Below, piece after piece: positions 43,843 to 52,530 of a stretch of 64,000 nt of DNA. Source of the stretch: CAYFWF01 sp964346815. Its GTDB lineage: Bacteria > Acidobacteriota > Aminicenantia > Aminicenantales > Aminicenantaceae. The notes beneath the pieces are model-generated. The model was given only the letters and a program-made list of their open reading frames with translations. It ran no database searches and was not told the DNA's origin. The position numbers were made by a program, and so were the translations under genes. How positions within the stretch are numbered: position 1 is the stretch's first letter; every line of letters starts with the position of its first letter. The DNA lies in assembly GCA_964346815.1 (NCBI GenBank), contig CAYFWF010000023.1, forward strand, positions 1-64,000. Direction: 5' to 3'.

Positions 43843-43871
43843 TTGACATACAGACAGAAAGAACTTATAAT
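43843..43871 (+). promoter_or_regulatory. Consensus sigma-70 promoter of the RHH/PIN toxin-antitoxin operon
   Basis: TTGACA (43843-43848), exactly 17 bases, TATAAT (43866-43871). The predicted start of transcription is near 43878, inside an operator-like direct repeat and 25 bases before the antitoxin ATG. Confidence 0.75.
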
Positions 43872-43872
43872 A

Positions 43873-43892
43873 TACACATATTCTTACACATA
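43873..43892 (+). promoter_or_regulatory. Operator-like direct repeat of TACACATA
   Basis: Two perfect copies of TACACATA begin at 43873 and 43885, 12 bases apart, covering the predicted transcription start. Ribbon-helix-helix repressors commonly bind such tandem sites cooperatively, so autoregulation by the 43903 antitoxin is the likely use. Confidence 0.5.
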
Positions 43893-43902
43893 TAGGAAAT
43901 CT

Positions 43903-44214
43903 ATGAAAAGAACAAACATCATGCTCAGTGAGGAGCAGCATAAAAAGTTGAAGCGTTATGCCAAAAGAGAAGGCCGGACACTCGGGGGGTTGGTGAGAGA
44001 TGCACTGGATGTCGTTTATAAGAAAAAAGATGCCCTCGAGCAGAGAAGACAGGTTGCCATCAGTGCTTATAACGAGGGCTTCATAAGCCTTGGGAAACTC
44101 GCAGAGGTGCTAGGACTGGATCCGGTCAGTGCCAGAAATTACCTGAAGGAGCAGGGAATTCCCATCCAATCCCAGAACCTGAAGGAATCTGCACAAGACT
44201 CGAAGAATGCCTGA
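43903..44214 (+). CDS. Antitoxin: ribbon-helix-helix plus UPF0175-like helix-turn-helix
   Basis: The start is ATG 43903 (MKRTNIMLSEEQHKKL) with AGGA upstream. The longer frame from 43843 overlaps the promoter. The 103-residue product has an N-terminal ribbon-helix-helix DNA-binding region (about 1-45), then a short helical domain, ISAYNEGFISLGKLAEVLGLDPVSARNYLKEQGI. This is the UPF0175-type helix-turn-helix found in antitoxins paired with DUF3368/PIN toxins. It overlaps the toxin gene by 8 bases, the usual TA arrangement. It should neutralise the toxin and repress its own promoter through the TACACATA repeat. Confidence 0.8.
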   Translation: MKRTNIMLSEEQHKKLKRYAKREGRTLGGLVRDALDVVYKKKDALEQRRQVAISAYNEGFISLGKLAEVLGLDPVSARNYLKEQGIPIQSQNLKESAQDSKNA

Positions 44215-44701
44215 GATTATCTTCGACTGCTGCTGTATTTCCAATTTTGCGGTCTCCGATTCGCTTTTTGTTTTGGAGAAACTTTGCAGTCAGTCTTCTC
44301 ACATCACGAATTTCGTGTCTGCCGAAATTATGAGAGGGATTCAGCAGGGGCATAAGGATCTGGCGAAAATCACAAAAGCCTTGAGGGAAGGATGGCTCAG
44401 AGAGGTTGACTTAAAAGGCAAAAAGGAGAAATCCATTTATGAAGCTCTTTCTGTGTCCCTCGGTCTCGGCGAGGCATCCAGCATCGCTGTGGCAAAGGTG
44501 CGAGGATTCATCTTCGCAAGGGATGATAGGGCGGCAAGGAGAGAAGCCGGTTTGTTGGACGTCAAACTCACTGGAACACTCGGCCTCCTCAAGAAAACAG
44601 TCCGGGATAAAATCATAACTCTTAAGGAGGGCAACCATATCCTGACCAGGATGAAAGAGAAAGGATTTTACTCGTCTGTGAAATCTCTGAACGAAATTTA
44701 A
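44207..44701 (+). CDS. PIN-domain ribonuclease toxin, DUF3368 type
   Basis: The 164-residue product is a PIN-like nuclease. The first acidic motif is IFDCCCISNFA at the start of strand 1 (Asp7). A middle Glu sits in LGLGEASSIAVA, and a late acidic pair in FARDDRAARREA. These are the positions of the metal-binding quartet in DUF3368/PIN toxins, which cleave RNA. It overlaps the RHH/UPF0175 antitoxin gene by 8 bases, so translation is coupled. Its last codon overlaps the stop of the convergent kinase gene at 44698. Conservation of the acidic residues suggests an active module. Confidence 0.8.
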   Translation: MPEIIFDCCCISNFAVSDSLFVLEKLCSQSSHITNFVSAEIMRGIQQGHKDLAKITKALREGWLREVDLKGKKEKSIYEALSVSLGLGEASSIAVAKVRGFIFARDDRAARREAGLLDVKLTGTLGLLKKTVRDKIITLKEGNHILTRMKEKGFYSSVKSLNEI

Positions 44702-47700
44702 GACCGAAGCGAAGCTAATCTCTTTTTTGCTTCTTCGACTTCAACGATCCCAGGGTCAGCGTCCTTCCAGAGCTCGAGGAATTTCTCGTAATGCTCGATG
44801 GCTTTCTCTGTATCGCCCTGCTGTCCATAGATCTTGCCGAGCATATAGAAGCTTTTGGCATACAGGTCCCCAAACCACAGCCTTCCCGTAGTCATAGCAA
44901 TTATTTTTTCATATTCTTCCAAAGCCTTATTGAACTCTCCTGTACCAAAATAAGCTAATCCCAAAGGATAGATAAACAAGGCATGGTTGTCGATCCAGTT
45001 TGATTGTGCGTACATCGAAGAATAAGACTGTTTAAAATAATCAATGGCTTGGGGAAAATTCTTTTTGTCGAGTTCGGTCATACCCATCAGATGGTGATAC
45101 AATCTTATGTTCTTGGGATATATGCCGCCTTCAATAAGCTGTTTAAGCTCTTCTGCAGTTTTTTTCGCTTCACCCATAGTTTTCATTTCAAGAAATGTCC
45201 TTGCTTTCCAGTATAAGGCGCCATGCTGTTGCCCGGTGAGTTCGTTTTTGACTGCAATGTCCCAAATCTTACTGAATTCTTGTAAGGCCTTTTCATAGAT
45301 CCCGATTTTTAAATAATTGTATCCTAATTGAAAACGAAACCATGATTTCCATACAATTCGCCTATATTTTTCCGAAAGCTCTAAACCCTGCTGAGCCTGT
45401 TCAGTTGCTTTCTCAAATTGCCCAAGATTTCGATAAAGAACTTCCAGCCATCTTCTTCCCTGCAACTGCCATGTTTCACGCTCAAATTCAAGCCAACTTT
45501 TATAATCTTTTTCAGCAGCCTCAAAATCACCCTGTAAGTGATAGATTGTACCCTTGGCAAAGCTCACGGGATTGAGGGCAATGGCTTTGTCCGCTTCTTC
45601 AAGGGCAAGATCGTATTTCCCTTCATAAATATAATTTGTGGCTAAATACCCATGGATTGTGGCATTGTCTGAAAAACTATGGATGTAATCCCGATAAACC
45701 TCCCTTGCTTTTTGATGCATTCCCTTCGCTTCATAATAAGCCCCAAGATTCGTATAAGAACCAAGGAATTCCGTTTTATTCTTTCTGCACACTTCCAGAT
45801 GCTCGATTGCCTTATTCCATTCCTCCAAGCTCGCATAGATTAATCCCATATTGTTGTGAGCAATATGATCGTCTGGATCTAAAGCTAACAATTTGTTCAA
45901 AGCTTCGATGGCTTTGTCATTATTTCTTTCGACCATTCTGTAGTAATCGCTCTGAATCCAGTATCTTTCTTTATCAGAAACTCGATCGCTCAGCTCGAAA
46001 GCCTTTATGAGATATTTTGTTCTTTCTTCCCTGTTTCCTAGATTGGAGTGAGCCGAAGCCATAGATCTAAATGCCATCGCAAACTCGGGATCTATTTCGA
46101 CAGCCCTCTCCATAAAAGAGATGCTCTGGCGGTAATCCATATTGAGATGATATTTTCTTCCTTCGACATAATATTTATATGCTTCAGGATAGCTCGTGGT
46201 GATTTTACCGACTTCTTTATCAATGTCACTGGCAATTTCTTCGGAGGAGAGTCTGAAATTGGCTTTTATTTTCTTGGTAAGATCATCGACCATGGAGAAA
46301 AAACTCTCTTCTCCCTTGCCTTCCGCTGATTCTGTACCGATAAGTTCTCCAGTGTCAGCTCTTTGAATCATGGTATTCACACGGATGGTATCACCTGCTT
46401 TGGTGTAGCTTCCCCTTACTATGTTTTCAACTCCTCCTCGTTCTGCGACTCTCTTCAAATCCTCAGAAGAGTAGCTTTTTGCATCCAGAAGGTTCAGTCC
46501 TTGTAGAATATTGAAAATCCGATCCCCACTTAATACAGTTATGTATTTTGATTGGGAGAGGTCTGCTATCAGAAGTTCGGAAAGAGCCTTTCGCCAGTGG
46601 TCCAAATTCTCATCTCCTGTGTTGTTTTCGAAATACATAACTGCGAGAGATGGCTTGCCTGAGGGGGCCAAAGGGATTGCTTTCTCTTTTGACCATGGAT
46701 GCCAGAGAAGCAATCCGGCGACGACAACGGCCATAATTACCGACGCAGGAACAAAGAGTTTTTTTATGCTGAATTGGACGGTTATTTCCCTTGAAGTGAG
46801 CGGCTTTCTTTCGGGGACAATTCTTTCTGTTGTGGGAATGCCTTTTTCGATATTGATCAAAGCAGACCTGACTTCACCCGCACTCTGATATCTCTTCTCT
46901 TTTTCTTTCTCCAGGCATCTTAAGATGACTCGGCTGAGGTCTTCATGAATCTGTGAGTTCAATTCTTTGGGATCCTTAGGTAACTCACTTTTATGTTTGA
47001 CACCGACTGTGAAGGGCTTGTCGCCCTCGAATGGCACCTGTCCTGTAACCATCTCATAAAGGATGATACCCAATGAATATATATCCGAACGCTGGTCAGT
47101 TCCCTTCCCTTCGACCTGTTCCGGAGACATATACTCAGGTGTCCCGATCATCACTCCTGCACCTGTGATCCCTTTACCGCTGATAGATCGGGCTATTCCA
47201 AAGTCCAGTATCCTGGCATTTCCCTGTCGGTCTATGATGATATTGGATGGTTTGAGATCCCGGTGCACCACTCCCTGGCGGTGTGCCTCATCCAATCCCT
47301 CACAGATCTCCCTGGCAATGGCGATTGCCTTCCCTGTCGTCAATTGGCCTGTCTGTCTGATCAGCCCCCTTAGATCTTGACCGGGCACATACTCCATGGT
47401 GATAAAGTGCATACCGCCTGCTTCCATGAGCTCATACATACGTCCGACATTTCTATGGCTTATCTTGCGGGCGACCTTCAGTTCGTTCTTGAAGCGTTCG
47501 ATGGTCTTTTTATCTTTGGCGATTTCAGGCTTGATGAGTTTGAGAGCGACCTCCTCATTGAGTTCTTTGTCCAGCACCCTGTAAACCCGTCCCATGCCGC
47601 CTTTGCCGAGTTCTTCGATGATCTGGTACCTGTCTGCAAACGTAGAGCCTGTGGTTAATTCCTCTTTGGGTGTTTCAACGGTCTTTGTAAGATCAGAAAT

Positions 47701-47847
47701 ATCTTCAAAGGGACGGCCCGATCGGGGATCTGGCCCTGCATCTGTAGGATCTGTCCCCTGAACAGACCGCAAGAGAGTGCCGCATTCGCCGCAAAACTTT
47801 ACGGTATCAGGATTATTGGCGTCACATTTTGGGCATTTAATCGACAT
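44698..47847 (-). CDS. Zinc-ribbon Ser/Thr kinase with TolB-like and TPR domains
   Basis: This is a 1049-residue membrane kinase, with ATG 47847 after AAGGGGA. It has a zinc ribbon (MSIKCPKCDANN, CGECG), a kinase at about 75-335 with GKGGMG, HRDLKPSNII, DFGIA and SPEQ motifs all intact, and one membrane helix near 370-390. A TolB-like domain starts LAVMYFENNTGDENLDHW (about 405-540). About 500 residues of TPR repeats then run to the end. It is a close paralogue of the gene at 58462: the juxtamembrane PERKPLTSREITVQFS segment and the C-terminal WKDADPG-x-x-EVE-x-AKKR are almost the same. Kinase in the cytoplasm and TolB/TPR outside is the likely topology. Targets are unknown. Confidence 0.93.
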   Translation of the reverse strand: MSIKCPKCDANNPDTVKFCGECGTLLRSVQGTDPTDAGPDPRSGRPFEDISDLTKTVETPKEELTTGSTFADRYQIIEELGKGGMGRVYRVLDKELNEEVALKLIKPEIAKDKKTIERFKNELKVARKISHRNVGRMYELMEAGGMHFITMEYVPGQDLRGLIRQTGQLTTGKAIAIAREICEGLDEAHRQGVVHRDLKPSNIIIDRQGNARILDFGIARSISGKGITGAGVMIGTPEYMSPEQVEGKGTDQRSDIYSLGIILYEMVTGQVPFEGDKPFTVGVKHKSELPKDPKELNSQIHEDLSRVILRCLEKEKEKRYQSAGEVRSALINIEKGIPTTERIVPERKPLTSREITVQFSIKKLFVPASVIMAVVVAGLLLWHPWSKEKAIPLAPSGKPSLAVMYFENNTGDENLDHWRKALSELLIADLSQSKYITVLSGDRIFNILQGLNLLDAKSYSSEDLKRVAERGGVENIVRGSYTKAGDTIRVNTMIQRADTGELIGTESAEGKGEESFFSMVDDLTKKIKANFRLSSEEIASDIDKEVGKITTSYPEAYKYYVEGRKYHLNMDYRQSISFMERAVEIDPEFAMAFRSMASAHSNLGNREERTKYLIKAFELSDRVSDKERYWIQSDYYRMVERNNDKAIEALNKLLALDPDDHIAHNNMGLIYASLEEWNKAIEHLEVCRKNKTEFLGSYTNLGAYYEAKGMHQKAREVYRDYIHSFSDNATIHGYLATNYIYEGKYDLALEEADKAIALNPVSFAKGTIYHLQGDFEAAEKDYKSWLEFERETWQLQGRRWLEVLYRNLGQFEKATEQAQQGLELSEKYRRIVWKSWFRFQLGYNYLKIGIYEKALQEFSKIWDIAVKNELTGQQHGALYWKARTFLEMKTMGEAKKTAEELKQLIEGGIYPKNIRLYHHLMGMTELDKKNFPQAIDYFKQSYSSMYAQSNWIDNHALFIYPLGLAYFGTGEFNKALEEYEKIIAMTTGRLWFGDLYAKSFYMLGKIYGQQGDTEKAIEHYEKFLELWKDADPGIVEVEEAKKRLASLRS

Positions 47848-48098
47848 TGCTGTCCCCTTATACTCCCATTTTTTGTCTAGGAAAGGATGTCAAGGATTAA
47901 GAGCAGAGTCAATGCAATATAAAATGGCGAGAATATTATCTTACGAGGATCTTTATTCTTTTATTGACATCCAGAAATATCCGTATGAAGTTAAAGAGCC
48001 AGTCCATCAATGGCATTAGATTCATAATTCATGAGAAAAAGGGAAACGCCTGTATGTCAGTCGTGTACAGGGTGTTCAAGTTCATGGACAAAACGAAT

Positions 48099-48143
48099 TT
48101 ATCATATAATGTTGACAGAAATATGAAATTATCATATATTGTA
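48099..48143 (+). promoter_or_regulatory. Operator-like direct repeat TTATCATATA(A/T)TGT
   Basis: Two 13-base copies, at 48099 and 48129, differ at one base and are 30 bases apart, about three helical turns. The first lies upstream of the -35 and the second covers the -10 of the promoter for the antitoxin at 48159. This fits cooperative autorepression by a ribbon-helix-helix protein. Confidence 0.5.
48112..48140 (+). promoter_or_regulatory. Promoter of the RHH/RelE-ParE toxin-antitoxin operon
   Basis: TTGACA (48112-48117), a 17-base spacer and TATATT (48135-48140). Transcription should start near 48147, just before the GGAG ribosome site, giving a nearly leaderless message. Confidence 0.6.
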
Positions 48144-48158
48144 TGCGGAGAGATGAGT

Positions 48159-48386
48159 ATGATCAGAAAAACGGTTGCCATGGATGAAGACCTGGTGAGG
48201 GAATTGGACATTTTTGCCAAGAAGGAGCATCGGGATTTTTCGAGCGCCCTGAGATACACTCTTCGCATCGGCCTTCTGGCTGTGGAGAATCCAGAACTGA
48301 CCGTTCAGGAGATCAAGGATATCCTGGAAGCACTGGTCGATTATGAGATGGGCAATGTTTCGGATTTAGATTTGAAAGATTTGTGA
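48159..48386 (+). CDS. Ribbon-helix-helix (CopG-like) antitoxin
   Basis: The start is set at ATG 48159 (MIRKTVAMDEDLVREL) because GGAG at 48147-48150 is 8 bases upstream. ATG 48153 is too near that site. The 75-residue product has the beta strand and two helices of a CopG/MetJ-type fold (RKTVAMDEDLVRELDIFAKKEHRDFSSALRYTL) and an acidic C-terminal tail that would embrace the toxin. Its TGA overlaps the ATG of the next gene by one base. Likely role: antitoxin and autorepressor acting on the 30-base-spaced repeat upstream. Confidence 0.75.
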   Translation: MIRKTVAMDEDLVRELDIFAKKEHRDFSSALRYTLRIGLLAVENPELTVQEIKDILEALVDYEMGNVSDLDLKDL

Positions 48387-48643
48387 TGCGTCTTGTCGAA
48401 GCTTCGAAATTCAAGAAGCAGCGCAAAAAAATCAAAGAAACTCAAGAAAAGGATGCCTTGAAAAAAGCGATAACTCACCTAATGGAAAATCCTGAACAGG
48501 GGAAAAAACTCAAGGGAGAGTTTAAAGATTTACGGTCCTTTAGTTATACAGTAAAAGGACAGAGCAGGCTTCTGATATACAAGATAGAGGAGGATGTTCT
48601 CTTTCTTTTGTCATCTGGCCCAAGACAAGGTTCGTATAGGTAG
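48386..48643 (+). CDS. RelE/ParE family toxin
   Basis: The start is ATG 48386, overlapping the antitoxin stop (TGATG). A GTG one codon earlier is possible. The 85-residue product has the RelE/ParE helix hairpin (KFKKQRKKIKETQEKDALKKAITHL), then GKKLKGEFKDLRSFSYTVKGQSRLLIYKI and the final VLFLLSSGPRQGSYR. The strand-turn-strand with basic residues and the R-L-I-Y pattern is the ParE/RelE core. Whether it cleaves mRNA or attacks gyrase is not decided by the sequence. It follows its antitoxin directly and no other gene is in the operon. Confidence 0.75.
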   Translation: MRLVEASKFKKQRKKIKETQEKDALKKAITHLMENPEQGKKLKGEFKDLRSFSYTVKGQSRLLIYKIEEDVLFLLSSGPRQGSYR

Positions 48644-48685
48644 TGTATTGACATAGCTGTGTCTCCCTGCTGTTCGCATCTTTCC

Positions 48686-48714
48686 TTCATACAGGATCTA
48701 AATTAATATATAAT
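48686..48714 (+). promoter_or_regulatory. Candidate promoter before the broken SnoaL gene, part of a repeated sequence
   Basis: TTCATA (48686-48691), a 17-base spacer and TATAAT (48709-48714), 40 bases before ATG 48754. The 39 bases from 48686 match 61616-61654 at 32 positions, with identical hexamers and spacing. Confidence 0.5.
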
Positions 48715-48753
48715 GTTTCTCAAAACGGAAAAGAATTGCAAGGGAGTGTGCTG

Positions 48754-49191
48754 ATGAATAATCTGGAAAGGAACAAATCGATCGTTCGCGGCTACCTGGA
48801 TGAGGTCTGGAATAAGAAGGATCCTGATGCACTGGAGCGGTTCATCGTCCCGGATTAAGTTCGGCACTGTGAGGCGATGCCTCCACCTCTTCAAGAAATC
48901 CGGGGTATTGAAGGTCTTAAGCAGATGTATTCGATGACCATAGACTCTATCCCCGATTGGGATGAGCAGATCGAGATCTTGGCCGCAGAAGGGGATCGAG
49001 TCGCCTACCTCAGCAAAGCCGCGGGCACTCAAAAGGGCCCATTCGGTCCGTTCCCTCCAAGCGGTAAATCATTCGAGGTGACAGTCATCGGTATCCACAG
49101 AATCGCGAACGGCAGGATCGCCGAAACGTGGGTGACCTGGGATAATGTGGCGTGGCTCACCCAGCTGGGCCATCTTCCGCCTCCTGAATAA
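48754..49191 (+). pseudogene. SnoaL-like ester cyclase with an in-frame TAA
   Basis: The frame starts at ATG 48754 after GGGAG (MNNLERNKSIVRGYLDEVWNKKD) and reaches TAA 48856-48858 at codon 35 (ERFIVPD-stop-VRHCEAMPPP). It then continues in the same frame to TAA 49191. The whole 145-codon frame is one SnoaL-like polyketide-cyclase/ester-cyclase fold: a first helix, G-I-E-G-L-K-Q-M-Y-S-M, then a beta-sheet half ending GRIAETWVTWDNVAWLTQLG. Tyr is a likely original residue at the stop, so a single base change is enough. The second half lacks a good start of its own. It is one of three genes here broken by a lone stop codon. Confidence 0.7.
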
Positions 49192-49302
49192 AAATTCGAT
49201 TTAAACTCGCCATCCGATATGGCCCGGATTGAACATTCCCATTTTTTCGGGCAAAATAGCGCAGACTTTAATTTAGCCTAAATTTTAAGACTGGAGGATT
49301 TC

Positions 49303-49566
49303 ATGTCAAAAATATCTAGATCTGTTTTTGTCATAAGCGTGTGTATGGTTGTATATGCTCTTGCCTCTCCGCAGAAGCCTCAGACCGATTGGGATGTAGT
49401 CGCCAAGATCCGGGAGGAAGGTTTTCAGCACTCCCAGGTCATGGATATCGCCGGTTACATGAGCGACGTTCTGGGAGCACGCCTGACTCTTTCCCAGGAT
49501 ATGAAGAGGGCCCAGGCCTGGGTTAAAAGGAAAATGGAGGAAATAGGTCTGGAACTTGACCAGTAA
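49303..49566 (+). pseudogene. N-terminal remnant of an M28 family peptidase
   Basis: The 87-residue frame begins with a good start (ATG 49303 after TGGAGG) and a signal peptide ending ALASPQ. It continues as the first helix bundle of secreted M28 aminopeptidases (VVAKIREEGFQHSQVMDIAGYMSDVLGARL, then DMKRAQAWVKRKMEEIGL). It stops exactly where the M28 family would go on to the metallo-core, so no zinc ligands are encoded. The downstream 160 bases to the S9 peptidase gene show no continuation in other frames that I can identify. A 3' deletion is the simplest reading. Confidence 0.6.
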
Positions 49567-49728
49567 TCTTCCTGATTCTCGATTCAAAGGCGGCAGAAAG
49601 AATCAGGATTGCTCTATGCTGTGTTTTAGCAGCTTAAGACCCTTTGCCTGCGCACGGAGGGTCAGAGAGGTATTCGGGCCTATCCGACTGGAAAGAGAAA
49701 AATCGTATTTCCAAAGAGGCGCATCAAA

Positions 49729-52278
49729 TTATTCGGTTTTGACGTAGGTGTCGAAAAATTCCAGCCACCGGGTCCACAGATCCATGTATGTCTCCTTACA
49801 ACGCGGGCCGTGGGATTCGAAGGGATAGATGTAGAGAACCGCATTTTTCTCCAATCCGGTGAGAGCCTGAATCAGACGCTCCGACTGGATCAGAAACGTG
49901 CCGGTATTGTTGTCTTCTGCGCCGTGGTACATCAAAAGCGGAGTGTCGATGTGATCGGCCTGAAAGAACGGGGACATCTCCAGGTACACGTCCTGCGCCT
50001 CCCAGATGAAGCGCCGTTCTCTTTGGAAGGTCATCGGGGTCAGGGTCCGGTTGTAGGCTCCGTCTCCGGCGATCCCTCCCTTGAAGAAGGGAGTCCGCGC
50101 CAGGATGTTTGCCGTGGCAAAGGCGCCGTAGCTGTGTCCACCGTGGCCCAGCCGGTCAACATCCACGTACCCCAGCTCATCGACCTTACGGATGGCCGCA
50201 TACATGGAATCGACCAGGTGAGCGATGTAGTTGTTGTTGTAGGTGTTGCCCTTCCCGATGATGGGAATATCCGGGACCACTACGGCATAGCCTTGGGAGA
50301 GCCAGATGTCGGAGGCGTTGCGCTTGTTGAGATGGGGGAATTCGTTCTGATTATAGCTGCGGATGGCCGACCTCTGGTAATCCTTAGATGAGGTGTACTC
50401 CCGTGGATAGGTCCAGAAAACGGCCGGCACCCGGGAACCCGTTTGATAACCAGTCGGAAGAGAGATATATCCCTGGATTTTCAATCCGTCCCTTCGGGTG
50501 AATTCGAAATACTCCCGCTGGCAACCCGCAAACTCGGGAAAAGGATTGCGGTTGTCCGTGAGTTTGGTCAAGGTTCCATCTTTTTTCCAGAGAAAGCTGT
50601 CCGGAAAAACCGTGCTCGATTCCCGGCTGATAATCAGGGCATTCAAGTCCTCATCCAGCGGTACCAGGGGACGCTCGTACATGTCTGGCGAACCCTCGAA
50701 AACCCGTTCTTTTTCTCCGGTCTGGATCGAGATTCTATCGATAAAGGGCCTTGGCTTATAATCTTCCTTGTACCCCTCTCCTTCAAGATAAACGAACTCC
50801 GCGCTGCTCGAGGTCAGGGCATAGGTCACACCGTTGCTGGTGGTCTGGGTCAGAATGTCTCCGGGGAGTTTGACCGGATCTTCAGTTTCGATGTCCTTGA
50901 GGAGAACGATTTTCCGGGGAGGAGATTCTCTCAGGTCGAATGCAGCGATGTCGGTTCCTGTTTTGCAGTCCTCTCCTCGCCCGCTGAGCCGGGCAAACAC
51001 ATACTGTCCCTCGGCCTGGTAAGAGACCTGGCTGAACCGTTTCATGCTGGTGATGAGGGTTTGGGCCTGGTCCATTTCGAATGGAGGAGACAGCAGCATC
51101 AGACGGTCTTTCCGTTCTTCTCTCTCTTCCTCTTGGTCCGCTTCTTCTTTGTCTTTGTCCTTTTCGGGCTTGGGTTCCCGCCACAAAAAGGAAAGGCCTT
51201 TTCCGTCCGGGCGCCAGGAGACATCCCTGGGCAGGTCAGCGGTTGGATCCCGTCCGTCCCTTCTGGCTACGGATTCCTGGAGGGGGATTTTGCGGATGGT
51301 GGAGAGGATTTTGCCCTCCAGATCCATGACCTGAAGTTCCCTGGGAAAGCTTCTGTAGCTGACGATATAAGAGAACGGCTCGACCAGCTTCTCCGTAAGG
51401 ATATATTTCCCATCCGGACTGAGGGAAATGTTCATGTACATGGCTGGGTCTCCGAGCTGGCGCGGCGGTTTACCCGGGGCCAGTTCTGCCAGTTGGGATG
51501 TGGTGTAGTAACGGAAGAGCTCTTTATCATGGGCCGTGCGAAGGAGAAAAGGATAGGTGGGCGTTGGTGCAGCTTTTTTCCTGGTGTGACGGATGAGTGG
51601 GGAGGGGGGAATGTCGCTTTTTTTGGGCTCCGGCCCTCTGTCTGGGGGCACCAATAAGGTGATAACAGATCCTCGGGGAGTCCACTGGAGCATGGCAGAG
51701 GCTGCTCCACCGCCCCGGCGGTAGCGTCTTCGTGCGGACAAAGTGGCCATCACATACGCCTTGCTGAGAGGCATGGTACGGCCTGATTCAACGTCGGCTG
51801 TCCAAACCTGGGAGCCCTGGGGAAGATGTGCCAGAAAGGCAATCTTTTTCCCGTCCGGCGACCAGGTCATGTCGCTGATGATGCATTCGTCGGGCAGATC
51901 GACCGTCCAGCTTTTTTTCTGCTCGAGAGAGAAAATTTTGAGCCCCTTTGTCCCGGAAGTGGACAGCCGCCATTCCCTGTTGACATCCGGGCAGAACTCG
52001 AGCATAGCCAGGCGGTATGTTTTCTGCGTCATCAGCTCCAGGGAGGAAAACTCTGCGTCCACAGGGATCATCAGGTGCACTCTGTCGGGACTCAGGGCGT
52101 TCAGCGTGTCGTAGTGGCTCGACCGGTTCAAAACGTCTTGAACAAATTCAGGGGGCAGAAGATAATCTTCCTTGTAGAGATTGTCCTGGTCTGCCAGAAC
52201 AGGAGCGGAGATGGCAATCATAAGACCGATGAAAAAAAACATTCTGTTGAGCGAAACCGTTTGAAATAAGGACTTCAT
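49729..52278 (-). CDS. S9 family (prolyl oligopeptidase-type) peptidase, exported
   Basis: The 849-residue protein starts at ATG 52278 with AAAGGAG upstream. A signal peptide ends near VLADQD. Residues about 100-560 form a beta-propeller with WSPDGKKIAFLAH-type blades, and a Lys/Glu-rich loop (DKDKEEADQEEERE) protrudes near residue 380. The C-terminal alpha/beta hydrolase carries the nucleophile in GHSYGAFA (near 705), Asp in the AEDNNTGTF region and His in ESHGPRC. The triad is therefore complete, as in dipeptidyl-peptidase / acylaminoacyl-peptidase-like S9 enzymes. It is probably a periplasmic peptidase degrading small peptides. It stands alone, with 250 bases of upstream sequence in which I see no gene. 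Confidence 0.9.
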   Translation of the reverse strand: MKSLFQTVSLNRMFFFIGLMIAISAPVLADQDNLYKEDYLLPPEFVQDVLNRSSHYDTLNALSPDRVHLMIPVDAEFSSLELMTQKTYRLAMLEFCPDVNREWRLSTSGTKGLKIFSLEQKKSWTVDLPDECIISDMTWSPDGKKIAFLAHLPQGSQVWTADVESGRTMPLSKAYVMATLSARRRYRRGGGAASAMLQWTPRGSVITLLVPPDRGPEPKKSDIPPSPLIRHTRKKAAPTPTYPFLLRTAHDKELFRYYTTSQLAELAPGKPPRQLGDPAMYMNISLSPDGKYILTEKLVEPFSYIVSYRSFPRELQVMDLEGKILSTIRKIPLQESVARRDGRDPTADLPRDVSWRPDGKGLSFLWREPKPEKDKDKEEADQEEEREERKDRLMLLSPPFEMDQAQTLITSMKRFSQVSYQAEGQYVFARLSGRGEDCKTGTDIAAFDLRESPPRKIVLLKDIETEDPVKLPGDILTQTTSNGVTYALTSSSAEFVYLEGEGYKEDYKPRPFIDRISIQTGEKERVFEGSPDMYERPLVPLDEDLNALIISRESSTVFPDSFLWKKDGTLTKLTDNRNPFPEFAGCQREYFEFTRRDGLKIQGYISLPTGYQTGSRVPAVFWTYPREYTSSKDYQRSAIRSYNQNEFPHLNKRNASDIWLSQGYAVVVPDIPIIGKGNTYNNNYIAHLVDSMYAAIRKVDELGYVDVDRLGHGGHSYGAFATANILARTPFFKGGIAGDGAYNRTLTPMTFQRERRFIWEAQDVYLEMSPFFQADHIDTPLLMYHGAEDNNTGTFLIQSERLIQALTGLEKNAVLYIYPFESHGPRCKETYMDLWTRWLEFFDTYVKTE

Positions 52279-52530
52279 TAAAAACTCCTTTGTGGTTATT
52301 TGGGCAGCACTTCAAGTGCTTTTATCCGTCAAACTTACACTATTCAAAGCGTTTCCGTCAACTCCTGAAGTATCGGCCCTTCCAGTTCACATGTGTTCAC
52401 TCATAGACTGTGGGGATAGAGATCATGCTGGAGGGATGTAAAGATTATTTAAGAATCAGAAATGCAGTCTTCTGGGAGGACATGTAGAATGATTGGACTG
52501 AAGGTTATGAGTGAAAATTGACTTGTGTTC

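Larger units (their letters stand above)
47848..48158. other. Intergenic region between the kinase and the second TA module
   Basis: About 310 bases. A 35-codon frame (ATG 47912 to TAG 48019) has no ribosome site and no recognisable content. The right third holds the promoter and repeat described separately. Nothing else was recognised. Confidence 0.5.

Noticed and set aside
47912..48019. 35-codon frame upstream of the RHH antitoxin
   Set aside because: No ribosome binding site, no recognisable content, and it lies directly before a TA promoter region.
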